Positions 17,575-25,336 of a DNA stretch of 64,000 nt are shown here, one piece after another; the stretch's first letter is position 1; each line of letters begins with the position of its first letter. Source of the DNA: Actinacidiphila cocklensis (GTDB taxonomy: Bacteria; Actinomycetota; Actinomycetes; Streptomycetales; Streptomycetaceae); the NCBI RefSeq assembly GCF_907177275.1, contig NZ_CAJSLV010000043.1, forward strand, positions 1 to 64,000, read 5' to 3'. A program made the translations under genes and the position numbers. The notes beneath the pieces were generated by a model. The model was not told where the DNA came from, ran no database searches, and saw only the letters and a list, made by a program, of their open reading frames with translations.

Positions 17575-17601
17575 GACCGGGGAACGTGGCTTCTTGTGAC
17601 A
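17575..17601 (-). promoter_or_regulatory. ECF41-type promoter of the small membrane protein gene
   Basis: Minus strand: TGTCACA, 16 bases, GGTC, both exact. It is the nearest upstream signal for the gene starting at 17392. The intervening leader holds no convincing alternative start. Confidence 0.75.
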
Positions 17602-17706
17602 CCTCTCCGTCCTTCGGCGGGCTGCCCGGCGACCGGGACGAGAGGGCCCGGGCCTGCTCCACCTCGGGCCGGACACGCTGCCGAGCGGCCGCACGCACTC
17701 TCGGCG

Positions 17707-17733
17707 TGTCACAGAACGTGGGCCGTCCTGGTC
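17707..17733 (+). promoter_or_regulatory. ECF41-type promoter of the CMD gene
   Basis: TGTCACA, 16 bases, GGTC, exact; the -10 ends 38 bases before the ATG at 17771. It is divergent from the promoter at 17575-17601. Confidence 0.84.
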
Positions 17734-17770
17734 AATAGTGTGTAACGCACCAGGACAAGGAGTTCACACT

Positions 17771-18244
17771 ATGGAAGCCCGTCTCGACTACTTCAGCAGC
17801 ACGGTCGGGAGCAAGGTCCTCAAGTACCTCAACTCCGCGAACAAGGCGGTGGCGGACTCGAGCTTGCCGCACAAGACGCAGGAACTGGTGAAGATCCGCG
17901 CCAGCCAGATCAACGGCTGCGGCTTCTGCACCGACATGCACACCAAGGACGCCGCGCACGCGGGCGAGACGCAGTTGCGACTCAACCTGGTGGCGGCCTG
18001 GCGTGAGGCCACGCTTTTCACCGACGCCGAGCGTGCCGCGCTGGAGGTGGCCGAGCAGGCCACCCGGATCGCCGACGCGGCCGGCGGGGTCACGGATCAG
18101 GCGTGGGCCGAGGCCGCCAGGCACTACGACACGGAGCAGCTCGCCGCACTGGTCTCGCTGCTCGCCGTGATCAACGCCTACAACCGGGTCAACGTGTGCA
18201 GCCAGACACCCGCCGGGAGCTACCAGGCCGGCCAGTTCGGCTGA
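17771..18244 (+). CDS. Carboxymuconolactone decarboxylase (AhpD-like) family protein
   Basis: 157 residues. The AhpD-like signature is complete: E38, Cys50-Gly-Phe-Cys53, His57 (QINGCGFCTDMHTKDA). This redox-active CxxC with nearby Glu and His gives AhpD-type proteins weak peroxidase or disulfide-reductase activity; true lactone decarboxylases usually lack the second Cys. It is most likely a thiol-based peroxidase or stress protein. AAGGAG precedes the ATG by eight bases. This is the classic target class of ECF41 sigma factors, and an exact promoter stands upstream. A perfect 20-base hairpin (18321-18366) follows, then a cupin gene on the same strand. Confidence 0.92.
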   Translation: MEARLDYFSSTVGSKVLKYLNSANKAVADSSLPHKTQELVKIRASQINGCGFCTDMHTKDAAHAGETQLRLNLVAAWREATLFTDAERAALEVAEQATRIADAAGGVTDQAWAEAARHYDTEQLAALVSLLAVINAYNRVNVCSQTPAGSYQAGQFG

Positions 18245-18320
18245 GCCGGACGCGCACCTCAGGAGTTTTTCCCGCTGACGGGGAGCGGCGCCAAGGCACC
18301 GCCGCCCCCTGTTGTCCGTT

Positions 18321-18366
18321 CCTGCGCACCACCTGCGGGCTGCCCCGCCCGCAGGTGGTGCGCAGG
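18321..18366 (+). terminator. Perfect 20-bp inverted repeat after the CMD gene
   Basis: Arms of 20 bases match perfectly around a 6-base loop, followed by ATTTCT rather than a full T run. It lies 77 bases past the CMD stop and 45 bases before the cupin GTG. It can terminate the CMD transcript, or act as an attenuator or stabilising hairpin if the cupin gene is read from the same promoter. Confidence 0.7.
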
Positions 18367-18410
18367 ATTTCTGTACGCCCCGCCACGTGTGCGTACCCGA
18401 CCGAAAGACG

Positions 18411-18899
18411 GTGATCACCATCTCGTACCCCGAGCAGGTCTACTACGGCGAGAACGGCGAGATCAGTGCCGGGTTCCGCCCGGCGAGCACACCACCGAAC
18501 CTCGGCGTGCCCGGCGATGGCACCCACTATCTGGCCACCAGTGACGTCACCCGCGGCGAGTTCGGCCTCTACCGGGTCCAGATGGCCCCGCGGGCCGGTG
18601 GGCCCAAGACGCACTTCCACCGCACCATTTCGGAGTCGTTCTACATCCTCGGCGGCACCGTACGCATCTACGACGGCGACCGGTGGACCGACGCGCACGA
18701 GGGCGACTTCCTGCACGTACCGCAGGGCGGCCTGCACGCGTTCCGCAACGACTCCGACGCTCCCGCCGACATGCTGCTGCTCTTCACGCCGGGGGCGCCG
18801 CGCGAGGAGTACTTCGAGCAGGTCTCGCAGCTGGCGGGCGCCTCCGAGGAGGAGCGCACCCGCTTCTTCGAGAAACACGACTCGTACTTCGTCGAGTGA
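18411..18899 (+). CDS. Cupin-domain protein
   Basis: 162 residues from the GTG. The double-stranded beta-helix cupin motifs are clear. Motif one reads GGPKTHFHRTISESFYILGG (metal ligands His-x-His and Glu); motif two is GDFLHVPQGGLHAFRNDSDA with the final His. The C-terminal helix ends FFEKHDSYFVE. Cupins bind metals and range from dioxygenases to sugar isomerases; this small-molecule type is often annotated as quercetin-dioxygenase-like, without proof. There is no own ECF41-type promoter, and the ribosome site (GAAAG) is weak, so expression may depend on read-through past the hairpin from the CMD promoter. The start is not certain. Confidence 0.8.
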   Translation: MITISYPEQVYYGENGEISAGFRPASTPPNLGVPGDGTHYLATSDVTRGEFGLYRVQMAPRAGGPKTHFHRTISESFYILGGTVRIYDGDRWTDAHEGDFLHVPQGGLHAFRNDSDAPADMLLLFTPGAPREEYFEQVSQLAGASEEERTRFFEKHDSYFVE

Positions 18900-19003
18900 C
18901 GCTCCGGCGCCGAGGGTCATCCCGCCGTCCTGGTCTGCCCTCGGCGCTGCTGCGCGTCGGCGGACGAAGCCGGCTGCTTCGCCGAGGCGGACACAGAGGA
19001 AGA

Positions 19004-19035
19004 GGGGCGGGACGCCTGGAGAGGCGCCCCGCCCC
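19004..19035. terminator. Bidirectional hairpin between convergent genes
   Basis: A GC-rich stem of 14 bases with one mismatch around GGAG, between the stops of the cupin gene (plus) and the secreted hydrolase gene (minus). It can end both transcripts. Confidence 0.6.
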
Positions 19036-19049
19036 GTCGACGTTTCCGG

Positions 19050-19895
19050 TCAGCCGGCGCTGCCGGCCGCCGCCTGCTCGATGACCTTGGCGACTTCACC
19101 CGGGTGGGACACGCTCACCGCGTGCGAGGCGCGGACCTCCACCGTGTGGGAGTGGGCGCGCTCGGCCATGAAACGCTGGACCTGCGCCGGGATGTTGCGG
19201 TCCTGCGTCGCCACCACGGTCCATGACGGGATGGTCTTCCAGGCGGGTTCACCGGCGCCGTCACGCAGGGCGGCGTTGGTCACCGGCCGCTGGGAGACCG
19301 CCATCAGGTCGGTGACGCCCCGGGGTACGTCGGCGGCGAACTGGTCATGGAATTCGGCCGGGTCGATGGTCAGGTCGAGGTCCTTCGAACCGTCGGGCAG
19401 GGTGATCGGAACGGCGTTCAAGGTGCCCCCGAGCGTGCTGCCGGGGAACTTCGCCGACAGGTCGAACGCGCTCTCGCCCTTCTCGGGCAGGAATGCGGCG
19501 ACGTAGACGAGCGCCTTGACGTTGGCGGAGCCGGTGGCGGCGTCACTGATGACCGAGCCACCGTAGGAGTGTCCGACGAGCACGACGGGCCCCTCGATGC
19601 CGGCGACGATCTCCTTGACGTAGGCGGCGTCGCCAGGCAGCCCGCGCAGCGGGTTCGCCGCCGCCACGACCGGGTAGCCGTCCCGCTTCAGCCGCTTGAC
19701 GACGCCGTCCCAGCTGCCGGAGTCGGCGAACGCGCCGTGCACCAGGACCACGGTCGGCTTCCTGGCGGGTGACCCGTGTGCCTTGCCCGCGCTCGCGGGC
19801 GGGACGGACAGGGCGAGGAGGGCGACGGCGACGCCCGCCGTCGCCATGAGCGTGAGCGGCGTTCGGACGTGCCGCAGGAGCAGGGGGCTCTTCAT
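19050..19895 (-). CDS. Secreted alpha/beta hydrolase
   Basis: 281 residues. The signal peptide covers residues 1-36, with a hydrophobic core (LMATAGVAVALLALSVPPAS) and an Ala-Ser-Ala cleavage site. The mature part is a compact alpha/beta hydrolase: VVLVHGAFADSGSWDGVV gives the oxyanion His-Gly, and GHSYGG holds the nucleophile (Ser110). A late HAVSVSHPGEV supplies the probable catalytic His. The family resembles salicylate-esterase/EstC-like hydrolases seen widely in Streptomyces; substrate unknown. The upstream hydrolase stops 27 bases before this start, so the two form an operon served by the near-consensus ECF41-type promoter at 20929-20955. Confidence 0.88.
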   Translation of the reverse strand: MKSPLLLRHVRTPLTLMATAGVAVALLALSVPPASAGKAHGSPARKPTVVLVHGAFADSGSWDGVVKRLKRDGYPVVAAANPLRGLPGDAAYVKEIVAGIEGPVVLVGHSYGGSVISDAATGSANVKALVYVAAFLPEKGESAFDLSAKFPGSTLGGTLNAVPITLPDGSKDLDLTIDPAEFHDQFAADVPRGVTDLMAVSQRPVTNAALRDGAGEPAWKTIPSWTVVATQDRNIPAQVQRFMAERAHSHTVEVRASHAVSVSHPGEVAKVIEQAAAGSAG

Positions 19896-19922
19896 GGGAG
19901 TGCCTTTCGTCGGGGGTGTGGC

Positions 19923-20879
19923 TCAGCCGGCGTGCAGGACGGTGCGCAGGGTGCCGGCCGCCTGGCGGATGGCCCAGGTCGAAGCTGCCGTCGACCGGAC
20001 GGCGTTGAGCATCATGAAGTCGTGCAACGTGCCGTTGTAGCGGACGCTGGTGGTGGGCACGCCGGCCTGCGTGAGCTTGCGGGCGTAGGATGCACCCTCG
20101 TCGCGCAGGACGTCGTTCTCGTCGACGATGACGAGCGCGGGCGGCAGGCCCTGCAGCTCCTCCAGCGAGGCACGCAGTGGCGACGCGGTGATCTGCGCGC
20201 GCTCGGCGGGGTCGGTGGTGTAGCAGTCCCAGTACCAGGCCATGGCCTTGGCGGTGAGGTGCGGGCCGTCGGCGAACTGCCGGTAGCTCGCGGTGTCCTG
20301 GGCGGCATCGGTGACGGGGTAGTACAGCGACTGGTGGACGAAGTGCACGTCGCCGCGCTGCTTGGCCATGAGGGTCAGGGCCGCGGCCATGTTGCCGCCC
20401 ACGGAGTCACCGGCCACGGCGAGGCGGGAGACGTCGAGGCCGCCCTTGGCGCCGTTCGCGGTGATCCACTGGGCGGCGGCGTAGGCCTGCTCGATGGCGA
20501 CCGGGTAACGAGCCTCCGGCGATCGGTCGTACTCGACGAAGACCACGGCCGCCCCTGCTCCAACGGCCAGTTCGCGCACCAGGCGGTCGTGGGTGCCCGC
20601 GTTGCCGAGCACCCAGCCACCACCGTGCACGTAGAGCACGGCCGGCAGCGGACCCTCGACGCCGAGGGGCTTGACGACGCGCACCCGCACCTCTCCGGAC
20701 GTCGCGGGCACCGGCACGGTGAGCCACTTGTCCTGCACCTCGGGCTTCTCGACGGACCCGGACTGGATGTCGTCGAGGAGCTTGCGGGCGCCCTCCGGGC
20801 CCAGGTCGTAGGTAAAGGGCGGGGTGGCGGCTGCCACCGCGAACTCGTGTGCGGCGGGCTCGAGAACGGGTTTGTCCAT
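19923..20879 (-). CDS. HSL-family alpha/beta hydrolase (lipase/esterase)
   Basis: 318 residues. The hormone-sensitive-lipase (family IV) signatures are present: HGGG oxyanion motif at 85-88 (LYVHGGGWVLGN), nucleophile elbow GDSVGG with Ser159, then the acid/His region VIVDENDVLRDEG and LHDFMML with the catalytic His. There is no signal peptide, so it is cytoplasmic, unlike its operon partner downstream. AGGAGG is well placed before the ATG, which supports this start over an upstream one. The promoter upstream has an exact GGTC -10 at correct spacing but a -35 of TGTCAGC. Likely an esterase acting on small acyl esters. Confidence 0.9.
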   Translation of the reverse strand: MDKPVLEPAAHEFAVAAATPPFTYDLGPEGARKLLDDIQSGSVEKPEVQDKWLTVPVPATSGEVRVRVVKPLGVEGPLPAVLYVHGGGWVLGNAGTHDRLVRELAVGAGAAVVFVEYDRSPEARYPVAIEQAYAAAQWITANGAKGGLDVSRLAVAGDSVGGNMAAALTLMAKQRGDVHFVHQSLYYPVTDAAQDTASYRQFADGPHLTAKAMAWYWDCYTTDPAERAQITASPLRASLEELQGLPPALVIVDENDVLRDEGASYARKLTQAGVPTTSVRYNGTLHDFMMLNAVRSTAASTWAIRQAAGTLRTVLHAG

Positions 20880-20928
20880 AAGGGTCTCCTCCTGAGACTG
20901 GAAGGGTTGGATGCCTCTCACCTTTGAG

Positions 20929-20955
20929 GACCGGATATCTGGTGAAAGGCTGACA
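20929..20955 (-). promoter_or_regulatory. Near-consensus ECF41-type promoter of the hydrolase operon
   Basis: Minus strand: TGTCAGC, 16 bases, GGTC. The -10 and spacing are exact and the -35 has two mismatches; the -10 lies 50 bases before the ATG at 20879. Probably a weaker member of the regulon. Confidence 0.6.
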
Positions 20956-21030
20956 AAAGGTCTGGACACCTCGGCCGTTGGGCCTGCGGGGCAGGGCCTC
21001 TCGCCGGGCACGGACTGCCCGGCGTGAGCG

Positions 21031-22512
21031 TCAGGGCAGCGGCCTGGGTGGCTCGTGGGCGGTGAGGAGGTGAAGGCGCTGCGGGTCGAGCGGCTCGTGG
21101 ATCTCGGTGTAACCGCCGTTCGGGAGGCGCACGATGACGCCGGTCTCGCGGCCGTGCAGCACCATGTCGCGGTCGCGTTGCTGGAGGCCGAGGGCGAGCC
21201 GCTTCGTCACGGTGTAGACCACGGGCGGCACGGCGAAGAGTCCGATGCGGACGGCCCACGTCACCGAGTTGACGGACACACCGAACTGGGTGGCGATCAG
21301 GTCGTTGGCCCCGCCGACAAGCGCCAGCAGGTACACGCTCAGCCACGCGGTACCCAGCGCGGTGCGCACCGGGCGGTTGCGCGGCCGGTCCAGCAGGTGG
21401 TGCTCACGGCGGTCGCCGGTGACCCGGGCCTCGATGAAGGGGTAGGCGCCGAGTACGAGGAAGAGGCCGGTGCCGGCCAGCAGCGGCACGAGCACGTCCA
21501 GGACGAGCGTGTGCCCCCACAAGGTGACCTCCCAGCCCGGCATGACGCGCAGCAGACCGTCGAGCGCGCCCATGTACCAGTCCGGCTGCGACCCTGTCGA
21601 CACCTGGTCGGGGCGGTAGGGGCCGTATTCCCACACAGGGTTGATCTGCGCGACCGCGGCCATGGTGAAGATCACCGCGGCCACCAGGAAGAAGTAGCCG
21701 GCCGACTTCACGGCGTGCACCCGCAACGGCAGGCCCACCACATTGCCTTCGGTCCGTCCGGGGCCGGCCCACTGGGTGTGCCGGTGCCGCAGGAGCAGGG
21801 CCAGGTGCGCGACGAGGAGTGCGGTGATCACGGCAGGGAGGAGCAGGACATGGAGGGTGGCGAAGCGGGCCTCCAGGTCGTGGCCGGGGAAGTCGCCGCC
21901 GAAGAGGAACGAGGACAGGTACGTGCCGACCACGGGGACGGCCAGCAGGGTCCCGTTGACGACCACGAGGCCGGTGCCGGACAGCAGGTCGCCCGGCAGG
22001 TCGTAACCTGTCAGGCCCTCGGCCATGCCCACGACCAGCAGGAAGAAGCCCAGTATCCAGTTCAGCTCGCGCGGTTTGCGGAAGGCCCCGGTGAAGAAGA
22101 CCCGCATCAGGTGCGCGAGGACGGCGGCGAGGAAGACCAGCGCCGCCCAGTGGTGCGCCTGGCGCATCAGCAGGCCGCCGCGGGTCTCGAACGAGATGTG
22201 CATCGTCGAGTCGAACGCCTCGGACACGGTCTGCCCTTTCAGCGGCGCGTAACTGCCGTGGTAGACCGTCGGTTCCATCGAGGGGTGGAAGAACAGGGAC
22301 AGGTAGACGCCGGTGACGACGAGGACGAGGAAGCTGTAGAGGGCGATCTCCCACAGCATGAACGACCAGTGGTCCGGGAAGATCCTGCGCAGCGCGGCTT
22401 TCGACCGCCCGCCCGTTCCCATGCGCGTCTCCGCCCACTGGGCGAGCCGCTGTCCTGCGGGTCCCTGCCGTGATGCAGTCGGCTGGCTCTTGTCGCCCAT
22501 TCCCTCACTCAT
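21031..22512 (-). CDS. Cytochrome b of bc-complex type, isolated QcrB paralogue
   Basis: About 493 residues. Eight or more membrane helices carry the cytochrome b heme ligands: a His pair in RQAHHWAALVFLAAVLAHLM and a second in FATLHVLLLPAVITALLVAH. The quinol-site neighbourhood and QPDWYMGALDGLLRVMPGWE are typical of actinobacterial QcrB. Normally QcrB works with the Rieske protein QcrA and diheme cytochrome QcrC; neither is encoded here, so this is a stand-alone paralogue. ATG at 22512 is preferred, but GTG at 22554 lies almost at the predicted transcription start of the ECF41-type promoter and would give a leaderless message. A WhiB gene ends 38 bases upstream on the same strand. Confidence 0.9.
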   Translation of the reverse strand: MSEGMGDKSQPTASRQGPAGQRLAQWAETRMGTGGRSKAALRRIFPDHWSFMLWEIALYSFLVLVVTGVYLSLFFHPSMEPTVYHGSYAPLKGQTVSEAFDSTMHISFETRGGLLMRQAHHWAALVFLAAVLAHLMRVFFTGAFRKPRELNWILGFFLLVVGMAEGLTGYDLPGDLLSGTGLVVVNGTLLAVPVVGTYLSSFLFGGDFPGHDLEARFATLHVLLLPAVITALLVAHLALLLRHRHTQWAGPGRTEGNVVGLPLRVHAVKSAGYFFLVAAVIFTMAAVAQINPVWEYGPYRPDQVSTGSQPDWYMGALDGLLRVMPGWEVTLWGHTLVLDVLVPLLAGTGLFLVLGAYPFIEARVTGDRREHHLLDRPRNRPVRTALGTAWLSVYLLALVGGANDLIATQFGVSVNSVTWAVRIGLFAVPPVVYTVTKRLALGLQQRDRDMVLHGRETGVIVRLPNGGYTEIHEPLDPQRLHLLTAHEPPRPLP

Positions 22513-22550
22513 CCCTGGTTCGTTCTCGGTACGTCGCGGCCGAACGGGGC

Positions 22551-22868
22551 TCACGAGGATGACCAGGTAGCGACAAATGGTGTGACAAATAGTGACGCGT
22601 CACACAGTGCTTCTCGCGCACGTCCGGCGTCGTGCCTCGCGTGGAGCTGCATCAGGTGGCGCTCCCCCTGCGTGGTGCCACCCCAGATCCCCTCCACCGC
22701 ACCGGCCCGAAGCGCCCAGTCCAGGCACTCCGCGATCACCGGGCACGCACGGCACACGGCCTTGGCCTCCTCCGTCTGGAGCAGGGGGAGACCGCTGGTG
22801 GTGTTGCCGAGGGGGAAGAACAGGTCGGGGTCCTGGTGGCGGCAGTCCGCCTTCGTACGCCAGTTCAC
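22551..22868 (-). CDS. WhiB-like [4Fe-4S] transcription factor
   Basis: 105 residues from a GTG with AGGAG upstream. All four cluster ligands are present: Cys9, Cys39, Cys42, Cys48 (VCRACPVIAEC), followed by the beta-turn GIWGGTT and a basic C-terminal segment. WhiB proteins bind an oxygen- or NO-sensitive iron-sulfur cluster and interact with the principal sigma factor. The last ~20 residues (ALCDASLFVTPFVATWSSS) are an unusual extension; their codons contain the ECF41-type promoter of the downstream cytochrome b gene, so the coding tail and the promoter share bases. Its own exact ECF41-type promoter is at 22940-22966. A second WhiB gene of the same subtype starts at 34137. Confidence 0.92.
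   Translation of the reverse strand: MNWRTKADCRHQDPDLFFPLGNTTSGLPLLQTEEAKAVCRACPVIAECLDWALRAGAVEGIWGGTTQGERHLMQLHARHDAGRAREALCDASLFVTPFVATWSSS
22561..22587 (-). promoter_or_regulatory. ECF41-type promoter of the cytochrome b gene
   Basis: Minus strand: TGTCACA, 16 bases, GGTC, exact, lying inside the last codons of the WhiB gene. Transcription should start near 22554, exactly where an in-frame GTG of the cytochrome b frame occurs. Confidence 0.8.
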
Positions 22869-22939
22869 GGTTTTCTCCTGGTGTGGCTGTCTCTTCGCTG
22901 GGATGGCCGTGCCGGCCGTCGGGTATGCGGTGCACGGGA

Positions 22940-22966
22940 GACCGGGCGCCCGGATCAGGTGTGACA
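22940..22966 (-). promoter_or_regulatory. ECF41-type promoter of the first WhiB gene
   Basis: Minus strand: TGTCACA, 16 bases, GGTC, exact; 72 bases from the -10 to the GTG start. It is divergent from the weaker promoter at 23028-23054. Confidence 0.82.
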
Positions 22967-23027
22967 CCGGTGCTGGAGCGGGGTGCCGTCGCAAGGTCGA
23001 CGTACTGCCGAGGCAGGGGGAAGGGGC

Positions 23028-23054
23028 TGTCACGACCGCCCGGGCCATCTGGTC
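23028..23054 (+). promoter_or_regulatory. ECF41-type promoter of a small-protein gene
   Basis: TGTCACG, 16 bases, GGTC: one mismatch in the -35, exact -10 and spacing. It stands 59 bases before the ATG at 23113. Confidence 0.65.
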
Positions 23055-23112
23055 AGTCCGGTGATGGCGGCCTGCCTGGGCCGCCCGACAGGACCGGCCG
23101 AGGAAGAACCGC

Positions 23113-23307
23113 ATGCTCTTTCACCCCGACCAGCCGTTCGAGATGCCCTTTCACCCCGACCAGCCGCTCGAGCCCGCCGTCGGCGTCGTGCTGGCGGCCG
23201 AAGCCGCCCTGCTCGAAGCCCGACTGCGGATGCTGCGGGAGGCACTCGACAGCATCGACGCGCGCATCGCCGCTGTCACCGAGGAACTGCGCCGGCCGGA
23301 CCGCTAG
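23113..23307 (+). CDS. Small helical protein with an N-terminal tandem repeat
   Basis: 64 residues. The N-terminus holds two adjacent copies of FHPDQP followed by Phe/Leu-Glu, encoded by a nearly perfect 24-base tandem repeat (from 23116). The rest is a charged amphipathic helix (AAEAALLEARLRMLREALDS; IDARIAAVTEELRR) that could form a coiled coil. GAGGAAG precedes the ATG. I know no family for it. A near-consensus ECF41-type promoter stands upstream, which argues that it is a real gene of the regulon. The next gene on this strand, 83 bases on, also begins with a coiled coil, so the two products may interact. Confidence 0.6.
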   Translation: MLFHPDQPFEMPFHPDQPLEPAVGVVLAAEAALLEARLRMLREALDSIDARIAAVTEELRRPDR

Positions 23308-23390
23308 GGGAGGGGTTTGCCCCCACCGCACCCGGCAGCCGTTGCATTCCGAGGGAACGGTGGTAACAATGGTGCGGTCGAGAGGAACAC

Positions 23391-23921
23391 ATGGTCTCTG
23401 CAGCCCGTCGGCCACCGAACACGGCGTATGACATCGAGGCCACGGCCGAAGGTCTCCAGGAGGAACTGGCCCGCCTGGAAATCCAGAAGCAGGCCCTGGA
23501 GCGGGAGTTGTCCGCGGTCGTCGCCCATCTGGGCTCCGTCCAACGCGTCCTGGGTACGCTCCGGGCCGTGCTCCCCACCCAGGAGCCGCCGGCGCCCGGC
23601 GCTCCTGCCGAGTTGCCGTTCCCGGAGGCGCCCGCCGCCCCGTCCGTGCCGGCCGCTCCCGTCGAGGAGCCGTCCCTGGTCGCGGCGGACGGCGCCCCGT
23701 CCGGGGACGACGAGCAGAGGGCGTACGGAAGGCTCACCGAGCAGATCCTGGAGTTCTTCGCCGGGACGGGCGGCGCCGACGTACGTGCGCGGGACGTGGC
23801 CTCCGCGCTCGGCCGGGACACCGACAACGGCAGTATCAACGCCGTCCGGAGCACTCTGGACCGACTCGTCGGCACTTCCCGTATCCGGCGCAGCGGGCGC
23901 GGGCTCTACCGCGCCATGTAG
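23391..23921 (+). CDS. Coiled-coil plus winged-helix-like protein, function unknown
   Basis: 176 residues in three parts. Residues about 12-60 are a strong coiled coil (ATAEGLQEELARLEIQKQAL; ERELSAVVAHLGSVQRVLG). Residues about 62-105 are a flexible Pro/Ala linker. The C-terminal 70 residues resemble a winged helix (YGRLTEQILEFFAGTGGADV; SALGRDTDNGSINAVRSTLD; RLVGTSRIRRSGRGLYRAM). That pattern suggests a dimerising DNA-binding protein. GAGAGGAA precedes the ATG. It follows the small repeat protein on the same strand, so it may be read from the promoter at 23028. A GGAAC box 17 bases before a GGTC just upstream might be a separate ECF-type promoter, but I give it little weight. Confidence 0.7.
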   Translation: MVSAARRPPNTAYDIEATAEGLQEELARLEIQKQALERELSAVVAHLGSVQRVLGTLRAVLPTQEPPAPGAPAELPFPEAPAAPSVPAAPVEEPSLVAADGAPSGDDEQRAYGRLTEQILEFFAGTGGADVRARDVASALGRDTDNGSINAVRSTLDRLVGTSRIRRSGRGLYRAM

Positions 23922-23986
23922 CCCCCCGCCGGGGGATCGCACCGAGCGGACCGCACCGTGTGATCCGGGCTGCCGCACGAAGCCCA

Positions 23987-25336
23987 TTACGGGGTGGGAG
24001 CGTCCGCAGCCCGCTCTTCGTGGCGGGGTTCTCCATGGGTGACAAAGGCTTCTCGCGGCCGCTGTACCGAGGCCAGCGAGACGATGTCGCGTCCGTAGAG
24101 GGCGGCGGTGCACCACACGGCGAGCACCCGGGCCTTGCGTTCCCAGGTAGGGACGGCGAGCACATGGTAGCCCCGGTGCATGAGCCAGGCTGGGAAGCCC
24201 TTGATGACCAGGTGGTGGTACTGGAATATGCCGCGGCCCAGGCCCAGCGTGGCCACCACGCCCAGGCTGCGGTGGACGTAGTTCTTCGCGGGCCTCCCCC
24301 GGAGCGAGGCCAGGATGTTCCGCGCCATGCGCTTGCCCTGCCGTACCGCGTGCTGCGCGTTGGGCACGGTGAGCGCGCCGGGCGTGTCCGCCGCGAGGTC
24401 GGGCACCGCCGCGTCGTCGCCGGCGGCCCATACGTCCGGCACCGCCTGGGCGGGGGTGCCCACCCGCAGGTCAGGCCGGACAATGAGCAGGCCGCGTTCG
24501 TCGACCGGAAGGTCGGTGCGGTTGTGCACGACGGGGTTCGAGGCGTTGCCCGCGGCCCACACGATGAGGCCCGAGTCGAATTCCTCACCGTTCGACAGCA
24601 CGACGTGGCTCTTCTCGGCGGAGACCAGTTGGGTGTTCAGGTGCACGGTCCCGCCGCGCTTCTCCAGGGAGCGGACAACCCACTCGCCGGGCCGGTCGGT
24701 TACTTCGGGCAGGATCCGGCCGCGTGCCTCGACCAGGTGGAAGCGCAGCTCCTCCGCGTCGATCTCCGGGTAGTGCTTGAGCGACGCGGTTGCGAGGGCC
24801 AGGAGCTCGCCGAAGCCCTCGACGCCGGAGAAACCACCGCCGACGAAGGTGACGGTGAGGAGCTTCTCGCGCTCGGGCCCTCGCGGCAGCCCCGAGGCGC
24901 GGTCGAACGACGTCAGCAGCCGGTCGCGGATGGCGACGGCCTCCTCGACGTGCTTGAGGCCGAACGCCTCCTCGCTCAGTCCCGGGATGGGGAAGGTGCG
25001 GGTGACGGCACCGGCGGTGACCACGAGGATGTCGTAGCGCAGCACGAGGTCCGGACCGCTCTCCGGCCGGACGGTGACACAGCGGTCGTTGTTGCGGATC
25101 TCCATCACCGCGCCCGCGACGAGCCGGGTGCGGTGCAGGTGCCGCCGCAGCGAAACCGCGGCGTGCCGAGCCTCGACAGAGCCGGCCAGCACCTCGGGCA
25201 GGAAGGGCTGGTAGGTCATGTACGGGCGCGGGTCGACGACGGTGACACGGCCCTCGCCTCTGCGCAGCTTCTTCTCCAGGCCCCACGCGGTGTAGAAGCC
25301 CGCGTAACCGCCGCCGACTATCAGGATCTCACGCAC
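23987..25336 (-). CDS. NAD(P)/FAD-dependent oxidoreductase (type II NADH dehydrogenase-like)
   Basis: 449 residues. There are two dinucleotide-binding folds: the FAD site REILIVGGGYAGFYTAWGL at the N-terminus and the NAD(P)H site VTFVGGGFSGVEGFGELLAL near residue 165. The flavin-contacting VWAAGDDAAVPDL and the C-terminal NAQHAVRQGKRMARNI are typical of NDH-2. A hydrophobic C-terminal stretch (HHLVIKGFPAWLMHRGYHVL) fits monotopic membrane attachment. It would pass electrons from NADH to quinone without pumping protons. The GTG start overlaps the end of the preceding sigma gene by eight bases; AGAGGA lies upstream. An exact ECF41-type promoter sits inside that sigma gene, so this gene can be expressed separately from it. 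Confidence 0.9.
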   Translation of the reverse strand: MREILIVGGGYAGFYTAWGLEKKLRRGEGRVTVVDPRPYMTYQPFLPEVLAGSVEARHAAVSLRRHLHRTRLVAGAVMEIRNNDRCVTVRPESGPDLVLRYDILVVTAGAVTRTFPIPGLSEEAFGLKHVEEAVAIRDRLLTSFDRASGLPRGPEREKLLTVTFVGGGFSGVEGFGELLALATASLKHYPEIDAEELRFHLVEARGRILPEVTDRPGEWVVRSLEKRGGTVHLNTQLVSAEKSHVVLSNGEEFDSGLIVWAAGNASNPVVHNRTDLPVDERGLLIVRPDLRVGTPAQAVPDVWAAGDDAAVPDLAADTPGALTVPNAQHAVRQGKRMARNILASLRGRPAKNYVHRSLGVVATLGLGRGIFQYHHLVIKGFPAWLMHRGYHVLAVPTWERKARVLAVWCTAALYGRDIVSLASVQRPREAFVTHGEPRHEERAADAPTP

